The notes under the pieces are model-generated. The model was not told the DNA's origin. It saw only the letters and a list, made by a program, of their open reading frames with translations, and did not search any database. A stretch of DNA of 64,000 bases from Podocnemis expansa (Eukaryota; Chordata; Testudines; Podocnemididae): contig ML681992.1 in assembly GCA_007922195.1 (NCBI GenBank), forward strand, positions 2,594,535-2,658,534. The letters run 5' to 3'. The position numbers and the translations under genes are program-made. This document shows positions 56,241 to 64,000 of this stretch, piece by piece (positions within the stretch are counted from its first letter, which is position 1; each line of letters starts with the position of its first letter).

Positions 56241-58429
56241 GGATCTTGTGCGCACGACCCCCTAGTTTCTGCACACGGCCCCTTAAAATCAACATGGCTG
56301 CTCCCTCAGACAGAGGGTGTTGTTGGGCAGATTTCACAGTCCTTGGCTGCCTGCCAACAGTGGCTGTCAATCATTAAAGCACTCAGCTTAGTCCAGTTCT
56401 GGCGAGGATCACAGGTAAGTATATTCAGTGTACTCTGACACACTCCAAATGTAGTAACGCATTCTCTTACACAGACCAAATACAGAAAATCAAAGCAAGA
56501 AATATTCCCCAACAAGAACTGCATGTCCCGTATCTACAAATAGTACCACTTTCTTGAAGCATTGCCTCATAACAGTTCCAGCCCAGGAACATACTAGAGA
56601 TCAGACTGTCATAATCTCTCACTTCCTTGCTCTGGGAGATGGTAAGGCTAATATGCCTTTTCATGAAACTCTTTTCTTCTCTTTTGCACATGATTAGTTA
56701 CTCTGGTCACAGTTCATAGCACTTTATGCACTTTTTGGAGACTTTCCTGAATGTGTTTGCAAAGTGGAGTGGCAGATGAGTAACCCTTGTTCTCATCCAC
56801 ATGCTCATAGTCATCAGCATTTCTTCTCTGTGTAGCAGGAGTAAAGCTGTGACATTCTAGCCCAGGGCTCAACAAAATTAGCTCACAGCTAGGCACCAGA
56901 AATTTTATTTTTGGTCACGAGAGGGCACCCCTCTGCTGCATTTTTGCAGCAGAGCTAGAAGACAAGCTATTATAAAAGGTCTTGGTCACCACTGAGACCT
57001 GGCTTCTTGGTTTTGTCAAGCCTTCATTCAATTGTAAAGACATTTTTGATTTAGAGTTGTTAAATGGACATTCCGATTCAGGGTTTAGAATTAGGCCCAT
57101 CTCTAGTTACAGTACTCTCCTCCTCAAACTCTGAGTCTTCAGCAAGTCTGATTTGCTTGAATACTAGGTCTCTACTGATGGAAATCTGCTTTGCTTGATA
57201 GTTGCAGTGATGCAAGATGCTTGAACCAGAGAAAAGGGGCAGTGCATTAAAAAATGACTAGTGGAGGCATGCCTGGTGAGGCTGGGAAAAGGGTCAATTC
57301 AGAGTGTTCTATTAGTGCCCCTTACCTGTGATCCTCTTCTAGAACCCAAGCTGCAGCTGAAGTGTGGTCCAACTCAGTACTGACCATGAGAGACATCAGC
57401 AAAGAGAACACCTTGTTTGCCATTCTAGAGCACCTGAGAAGTGCAATTGGCCATCTGCTCAACCAAAACTGGAAAACTGAAAATGATGAATGTGCTTAAC
57501 ATTCACACATGGGGCTGCTGATGACCACTAGAAATTTCTACTTCATTCTGGAAAAAAACAGCTTTTGGAAAATGAAGATGCACATACTTAGGTCTATAAA
57601 AAATCATTCTATTTAACAATTGCATCAAGTCAACGTGACTGCTTCGTTTAAATGTCAAAAACTTTACTCATTCTCCCACCTTTACCTGACTAAGGCTAAA
57701 AAGTGCAGCATTTACAAGCTCAGAAAACTTCAAAGGAGGAGAGTAATTATACTCTCCAAAACAGTTTCCTGTTTTAAAGTGTTAGAATGAGGAGAAGTTT
57801 TACATAGAGAGAGTGGAAATGAAATGCATTTGAAATGCTAGAAGGTGACAATTTTAAATTAATATATTGTAAAAATCCTTCCTGTGCTTTAAAAGCTTGT
57901 ATTAAATATATCATGATTTTAACATTTAATCTTCCAAAGTTATATAAATAACTTGCAGGCTTCCACATTTCACACTCTTGAGAAAATCTATTTGCATATT
58001 TACATTTGTCACTTTTTCACTCCTGAGGCATGGTGCTAGTTTCTTTTATTTTAAAAAATACTGCAACATTCCTAGTTCATAGTGAAAGAGCAATAGTTTA
58101 TTCTAAGATAATGCTATTTCACATGAGTCTTGATATTTAAAGTATCTTAAGACACTGAGCTCCTCAAACACAAGGGTATTTACAATATAAAGCTTATTCA
58201 CAAGCAAACTCAGAAAGATGTACATAGAGAGCTTTTATCTGAAAAAAAATAAGATTTCAACCATTCCATCTGTATTCCTTCTGTAATCTCTCAGTGTTGT
58301 TGTCTTTTTTCTATATGTATGCTACAGACGCCAACATTCTCTCATTCCCTCTTTCCAACTCATTTGGCCGCTCTTTCTTTTGGCTTTATGTCAATCAGTG
58401 GCATGGCCCATGGCCACACAAGCATCAGT
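56241..58429. other. No gene recognised
   Basis: Mixed-composition sequence with short frames. A short palindrome CTGCTGCATTTTTGCAGCAG lies at 56933-56952. Confidence 0.45.
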
Positions 58430-58690
58430 TTTATAGAATCAAATACATTAGAGAAGAGGAAGGCCCACTAGGCTGTCTGTCCTAGTTCTCAGCTAGTGCA
58501 AGATTTTTACCCTGTAGCACATTCTAGAGTGTGTTGTCCAGTCTAGTTTAAATGACTCAGGTGATGGGGCTTTCGGCCCTTCCCTAGGGAAGTGTTTCCA
58601 CAAGCTAATAACTTTTACTGTTAGGAAATCTTCTTTTTGAATGATTTCTTCCATTACTTCTCTGTTACCAACAAAAACACATCTGCAAAC
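58430..58690 (-). repeat. CR1 LINE 3' fragment
   Basis: Plus-strand view: TTATAGAATCAAATACATTAG, GTGCAAGATTTTTACCCTG, GGTGATGGGGCTTTCGGC, TTACTGTTAGGAAATCTTC. This is the reversed CR1 3' end. Confidence 0.8.
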
Positions 58691-60087
58691 CTCATTTTGA
58701 CTAATAGAACACATGGTTTAAGGCTGAATTGCAGAGAGCCACCCCGAATGGATTGCCTTGCTATAGGAAACTCAGCTGCATGTGGCTTGGTATCGCCATA
58801 GTTACAAGCAACGTGCTGGATGACAGAGTTTAGCCCTGACAGAGTAAGATGCAAAGTATCTGCTGGTGAATTTGTTAATGATGCCAGTGAGGATCAAGGG
58901 CAAGGGGGAAAAAAAGGAAAACAAAAAAACCCACTTGTGTTAGGGAAATAGAGAAGGGAAAGAGGAATAAGAATGGAGAAAGAGGGCTGGAAGAAATTCT
59001 GGTGAAAGAGAAAAGCTTCTATATTGGTATCAGAGATGATGAAAAAGTTGAGTAACTGCTAATATCTAATCAATAATATGTTCAGTCATGTGGTAAGTAA
59101 AATTCTATGTGGTTGAATAAGTTATTGATGTGGAAGTTTATTTATGTAGCTCTATTCAGGATCACACAAAACGAGCTTTAACAGAGTGATGAAGGTGACT
59201 GGAGAAAGTTATCTGTACCATCCTCTGGGACTTCTGTTTTAGAATGCAGAGATTTTACCTTCTACACTTCCACTGAAGCATTGTTAGCTAGAACTATACT
59301 TTAATAGTACTTAGGCTGATTATGTCTTCCCATAGACTGGTGATCAGCATTTGAATGAAATCCAGCTGTCTGAGGCTTATTCCAATATGAATGTGAGGCT
59401 GTCACGGACAAACACAGGTTTCTAGTTGAAGGGTGTGGCTCAACCCGAAATTGGCTAGGATCTGGGACCAAGGCCATTTTTTTATGGTGTACATTTTGTG
59501 ACAATCTGGAAACTACAACGGGTTGAGAGTGTTATGGCTGATTTTTTTGGGCTTGTGATGTTGTGTAGAAAGAACGATAACCAGAAGTACACTAGTGTGA
59601 CAGTCATTAATATGTCTCAGTATTGCACGATTGCAGTAAAGCTGATACAGAGTAAGATATCAATGGAAATGTTATGATTTGCCGAGTACATTTTTCTGTT
59701 TATATGCATCTATCATCTGTATTTGATGTTAGGAAAATTGGCTACACATTGGTATCTAAAACATGAGTTTCTTTCAAGGTGAAATCCGCTAGAAAAAATA
59801 TTACAGGACTAAATAGCTGTGTATTGATGGCCCATTAAGGACACTCTGCTCTCAACCCATCCAAAAGAAGCAAGGGTTCTTGGGTGGAATTCAAAGTGGT
59901 TTTGCTGACCATTAAAGGCCTTAATGGTTTGGGCCATTATCCAACATTCCCCTAAACAAATAATCAGTGAGCATTTAACTCAGTACCTCCAGCAGAGAAG
60001 CACAGGCTTCTATCACTTAAACCACAGGAGCAACCTTGTGAGTTACTAGCAGTAGTAGGCTTGATCATTATAGAAATATGTTATAGC
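58691..60087. other. No gene recognised
   Basis: AT-rich; A-rich purine tract at 58906-58930. TTAAAGGCCTTAATGG near 59913 is a short palindrome without further context. Confidence 0.4.
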
Positions 60088-60205
60088 CCTGCAAATAGTG
60101 TAGTGGCTAGCACCTCTGCTTAACATGCAGAAAGTCTTGGGTTCAAGTCCCAGGAGGTTGGACTCAATGATCTCATGAGGTCCCTTCCAGCCCTATGATT
60201 TGATT
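60088..60205 (+). mobile_element. tRNA-headed SINE with CR1-like tail
   Basis: The head has A-box-like TAGTGTAGTGGCTAGCACC and B-box GGGTTCAAGTCC at tRNA spacing, with an anticodon-arm-like CTGC...GCAG pair. The tail GAGGTTGGACTCAATGATC ... GAGGTCCCTTCCAGCCC ... TATGATT is the 3' end of CR1, which lets the SINE use CR1 machinery. This structure is the tortoise Pol III/SINE type and is the best single clue to a turtle genome. Confidence 0.8.
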
Positions 60206-60334
60206 ACAATGATCCCAGTGTGCTGCTGCTATTATTACTTAATTATTATTTGTCTAGTGACTGGAGACACCAGCAAAGTTCAGCAATCCAGGGTGTTAGG
60301 CACTGGACAAACATGAAGTTTAAAAAAAAAAAAA

Positions 60335-61690
60335 AAGCATTCTGGTATGTATTAATAAAGATATTATAACTAAGACATGGGAGGTAAGTCTTCCACACTA
60401 CTCGGCCCTGCTTAGACCTTCTTTAGAGTATTGTGTCCAGTTCTGGGCACCTCATTTCAGGAATCATAGAATCATAGGGCTGGAGGGGACCTCATAAGTC
60501 ATCTAGTCCAACCCCCTGCCAGAGGCAGGACCACTCCCACTAAACCATCCCAGTCATGGTTTTGTGCAGTCGGGCCTTAAACACCTCCAAAGATGGAGAT
60601 TCGACCACCTCCCTTGGCAGCTCATTCCAATGCTTTACCACTCGCCTAGTAAAAAAGTTTCTTCTAATATACAGCCTTGACCTCCCTAACCTCAACTTGA
60701 GACCATTGCTCCTTGTTCTGTCCTCTGTTACTACTGAGAACAGTTGAGCTCTATCTTCCCTGGAGCATCCCTTCAAGTTGCTATCAAATCCCCCCTCAAT
60801 CTTCTCTTCTGCAGACTAAATAACCCTAATGCTTTCAGTCTTTCTTTATAGGGCTTGTGCTCCAACCCTTTAATCATTTTGGTTGCCCTCCTCTGAACTC
60901 TCTCTAGCATGTTCCTGTCCTTTTTGTAGTGGGGAGCCCAAAACTGAACACAGTATTCCAGATGTGGCCTCACCAGTGCAGAATAGAGGGGAATGATCAC
61001 ATCCCTTGATCTGCTGGTAATACTTCTTTTGATATAGCCCAGTATGCCATTGGCCTTTTTGGCAGCAAGGGCACACTGCTGACTCATATCTAGCTTCCCA
61101 TCCGCCATGACCCCCAGGTCCTTTTCTACACTACTGCTACTTAACTGAATGTTCCCCAGCCTGTAGCAGTGCATGGGGTTTTTCCATCCCACGTGCAGGA
61201 TTTTACACTTGTCCTTATTGAACCTCAAAAGACGTGGACAAATTGGAGAATGTTCAGAGAAGAGCAACACAAATGATTAGAGGTCTGGAATACTTGACCT
61301 AAGAGGGAAGATTGAAAGAACTGGGTTTGTTTAGTTTAGAAACAAGGAGTTTGAGAGGGGACATGATAACAGTTTTCAAGTATCTAGGAGGTTGTCACAA
61401 GGAGGAGGGGAAAAACTATTCTCCTTAACTGCTGATGATAGGAAAGAAGCCATGGACTTTAAGGGAGGTTTAGTTTGGACATTAGGAAAAAAAACTGTCA
61501 GGGTGATTAATCACTGGAATAAGTTGCCTATGCAGCTTGTGGAAGCTCCATCATTGTTGGTGTTTAAAAGCATGTTAGAGAAGCACCTGACAGGGATAGT
61601 TTAAGAGGATGCTTGGTCCTGTCATGAGTGCAGGAGACGGGAATGGATGATATCTCATGGTTCCTTCCAGATTCTATAGTAAGAGGCAAG
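60335..61690 (+). repeat. Older CR1 copy, plus strand, split by a younger CR1
   Basis: The left part ends TTGTGTCCAGTTCTGGGCACC, CATTTCAGG at 60462. The right part resumes GACGTGGACAAATTGGAGAA near 61237 and continues through [18 protein letters not shown] coding and a 3' end (GAAGCACCTGACAGGGATAG; GTTCCTTCCAGATTCTATAG). The two halves are contiguous in CR1 consensus, so the intervening CR1 is an insertion. Confidence 0.9.
60463..61233 (-). pseudogene. Young CR1 copy with 165-codon open RT C-terminus
   Basis: The minus-strand frame 61270-60773 is open and reads [55 protein letters not shown] and [16 protein letters not shown], the CR1 RT thumb and C-terminus. A small deletion at about 60773 shifts frame into a second open stretch (60776-60540, LFSVVTEDRTRSNGLKL, VVKHWNELPREVVESPSLEVF). 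The 3' UTR ends at 60463 in the ATTCTATGATT-type repeats. It is 5'-truncated at about 61233. It is the least decayed CR1 in the window and landed antisense inside an older CR1. Confidence 0.92.
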
Positions 61691-61725
61691 GCAATGGAGG
61701 ACAAAGGAGGCAGTCTGCACTAACT

Positions 61726-62087
61726 GTGACACTGGAAAGTGTAGCAGATTGCTGGGGGCAGGATGGACTTGCTCCTCTATTGAGCCCTAATTAAAGATTA
61801 ATGAGAGCCAGCTGAGGAAGCTGGCTAACAAACTAGGAACAGCTGTGGAAGCCAGCTAGGCTTATAAAAGCCCCCCAGGAACAGGATGTAGAGCCCAGTG
61901 CTGGGGAAAATGGGGAAGTACCAATGGGGGAAAAGCTGAGCACTCTGTGGTTGAAGAGTGACGGCTGTATATCCTGGTGACTGTGTGGAATCTTGTATAT
62001 AGAAGGTGGTAGACAACTCATTATGAATAAAAGGTACTGGTGGGGTACAACAGTGCTTTGGATATGGCTTGTGGGGTCTGAAGGCAT
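61726..62087 (+). repeat. LTR-like block with TATA and AATAAA
   Basis: Starts TGTGACACTGG, has CCCTAATTAAAGATTAATG, repeated GGAAGCTGGCTAAC / GGAAGCCAGCTAGG, TTATAAAAG at 61861-61869, and AATAAA at 62025 about 160 bp downstream, then ends near TCTGAAGGCA. This is the U3-R-U5 order of a short LTR. No partner LTR or coding region adjoins it, so it is a probable solo LTR; target duplication was not resolved. Confidence 0.55.
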
Positions 62088-62492
62088 GAATAGCAATGGG
62101 GCCAAGTAGAAATTGTTATAAGACAGCTCACACCATTATTGCATCACATCAAACGTGGCTTTCTATGAAATGATACTTGGCCTGTTTTGACTCCTGAGCA
62201 TTGTATGGATATAATGGGGGCTAGAAACCTCCCCCTTTTTCCTGATACATGCTGCCCTAACTGTGTTCAGGTATTATTGCTCATCTAATGAAAGTCAATA
62301 AATTAATGACCACTTTCCTTTAGGAATCACTTTTCTCCTGTGCTTTCAGTCTTTTACCATTCTGTACAATGGGTTTCTGCAACCTTTACCACTTAAGAAA
62401 TTTAGAAACTGGTAAACACAACATGAGTCTTCTCAAACTGGGATGCACCTGATGAAGTTGGATGATAAAATATACTTTGGAAGATTCCAAAA

Positions 62493-62645
62493 GGATATGT
62501 CTCCAATACAGCACCATGTAACTTTAGTGCAAACTGTTACTGTCATGACCTTACTGCTCTTGTTATTTGAGCTAGCTAGAGGAAAGTTAACTTGTGTGAC
62601 TGCTGTGTGCAGATATACCCCTCTAACTGCAGTGTAGATATACCC
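62493..62645. mobile_element. Small MITE, about 153 bp
   Basis: Ends GGATATGTCTCCAATACAGC and the inverse of GGGTATATCTACACTGCAG form an imperfect inverted repeat of the same type as the larger MITEs. No 3-bp duplication was confirmed. Confidence 0.55.
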
Positions 62646-63879
62646 TGAAAGGCCCAGAGGGATGCTGGACATATGAATTGATGTATTTCTTGTCTTTTTT
62701 TTTTTCAGGGATTCCTAATTAATAAACAGTTGATTTCTTCTTATTGTTAAACATCTTATGACATTGTCTTGCAGGCAAAGTTTTATGAGGGTGGGAAGAA
62801 AATTCTCTGAAATTATTTCAAAACTTTGCCAAATGATAAGTAGGCTAAACACAGAGTTTCACAAGGTTCCTTTTTATGTGTATTAGTTTACAAATTACAA
62901 CAATCACCAGGCTCCAATTTATAAATTCATTAGATTCTAGCCTTCACCTTTTTTTCCTAATTAATCTTCAATTTTCTTCCATCTAAGAAATCTCTCCAGT
63001 GAGAAAAAAAAAATAATCAAGCTCTTAAAGTTGTCATGAAAACATACCTGCAAAGGAATAGAAACTACTCAGTCACTTACTGTGATAATATTTATTAATA
63101 TTATTAGCATTATTTTGTTACAGAGCAAACCTCAGGTTGGAATCCATGGCTCATTAATCACAAACACACCGGACTTTAAATAATATTTAAAGTAACTGTT
63201 CTATTCTGAAAAGTGATTTCATTAAAATGTCAGTGTGGAAACAAAAGCAGTCCTTTGTTTTCAGATGGAAAATAAATTTTATCTCAAAGACCAGATAGGT
63301 ATTAATTTCAGGTGTTTTCAGTATCACAGTCCTTACTCTTTATCTAGACCTTTCAAATTTGGCAAGCAGATGCATTACAAGAGTACATCATTTCTGAAAA
63401 TACCATTTACTCTTTAGATCCATTGTAACCTTCTGTCACCTACAAATCAGATTAGCACAGCTTTTCTAAACAAATTGCCATTTTTACTTGCTCATCTCCT
63501 GTAGCATCCCCAAATGCTACTTAAGTTTTCTGGTCAGTGTCAGAAGGATGATATCTTTTATCTTTAGTATTTGGCATTAGTGATTCTAAATGCATCTACT
63601 GACTCTCCCTATGTCCTACATATTGATGGCTTCTCTTAATAGTCTAGTAGAATTTGTACTACATATTCCACTGACATCCCATACATTGTACAATATCACA
63701 GCACAGGTGTGGACTTCAACTTCAGCAGTGCTATCTTTCAAACTCCATAAAGTTTTCAGAATAGTCTACAAAGTCCACCCCCGCAAAGCATCTGTGTTCA
63801 TTGCTCATATATGCTCTTTATTAACCACTATCCAACTTATGGTACACCAGATGCAAAACAAGAAAGCTTTACTATAAAC
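62646..63879. other. No gene recognised
   Basis: AT-rich; T run at 62696-62705. The 95-codon frame at 63590-63877 has no recognisable domain. Confidence 0.4.
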
Positions 63880-63965
63880 CAGTGGCGTAGTGCCTGATAA
63901 AATCCTCACTTCACCATCCCATCCCATCCCATGATTTTGTCTTTTATCATCAGGCACGTCACTCT
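63880..63965. mobile_element. Short hAT-like inverted-repeat element
   Basis: CAGTGGCGTAGTGCCTGAT at the left is the inverse of the right-hand ATCATCAGGCACGTCACTC, with (CATCC)n-like units between. CAGTGGCGTA is a common hAT terminus. No 8-bp duplication was found. Confidence 0.45.
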
Positions 63966-64000
63966 CAACCTACTTGGTACAGAACACCACACTCTAAATC

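Noticed and set aside
63880..63965. Complete hAT MITE
   Set aside because: The inverted ends are clear, but lack of a target duplication keeps this a low-confidence feature, not a finding.

Overview
The window reads as intergenic or intronic DNA from a non-avian sauropsid, most likely a turtle. The evidence is the repeat content: about ten CR1 LINE copies of very different ages, a tRNA-headed SINE with a CR1-like tail (the tortoise Pol III/SINE type), L2- and MIR-like relics, Penelope-like elements with GIY-YIG remnants, Ty3/Gypsy pol and chromodomain remnants, and many non-autonomous DNA transposons (hAT type with 8-bp target duplications, and MITEs ending in GGSTATGTCTACAC with 3-bp A/T duplications). 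I found no host coding exon, rRNA, functional tRNA, CRISPR array or operon. Every translation I could recognise belongs to a transposable element, and nearly all are broken by stops or frameshifts.

Layout. 0-9 kb: (CA)n, a dead LINE with a C2H2-like C-terminus, a Penelope fragment, two CR1 copies, a truncated MITE and a second Penelope fragment. 10-13.4 kb: a long minus-strand CR1 split by a 1.45-kb GC-rich insert with a perfect 12-bp target duplication. 14.6-17 kb: L2-tail and Gypsy RT relics. 19.6-22.1 kb: an L2 split by a SINE-like element that itself holds a MITE. 23.8-28 kb: MITE half, SINE-like copy, a 1.17-kb hAT and a hAT transposase pseudogene. 30.6-34.3 kb: CR1 split by a hAT, MIR/L2 relics and another hAT. 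34.6-37.7 kb: three MITEs. 39.8-42.6 kb: MIR relic with a SINE-like insert, a hAT end and a 1-kb MITE. 42.9-44.6 kb: an R2/R4-like LINE lying just downstream of a tRNA-like sequence. 46.7-52.4 kb: a disordered plus-strand Gypsy (gag, protease, integrase, chromodomain; RT not seen) invaded by an LTR-like block, a CR1 and a hAT. 52.7-56.2 kb: long CR1 with a SINE-like insert, then a second LTR-like block. 58-64 kb: CR1 inside CR1, tRNA-CR1 SINE, an LTR-like block and small MITEs.

The most informative structure is the nesting, because target-site duplications and split host repeats give a relative order of events. The best candidates for something under-described are (a) a palindromic core stem-loop shared by five otherwise divergent MITEs, with paired base changes, (b) the 1.45-kb insert at 10950-12398, and (c) the 5'-retaining LINE with a tRNA-like sequence directly upstream. 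Family names come from remembered consensus features and visible motifs, since no database search was possible.
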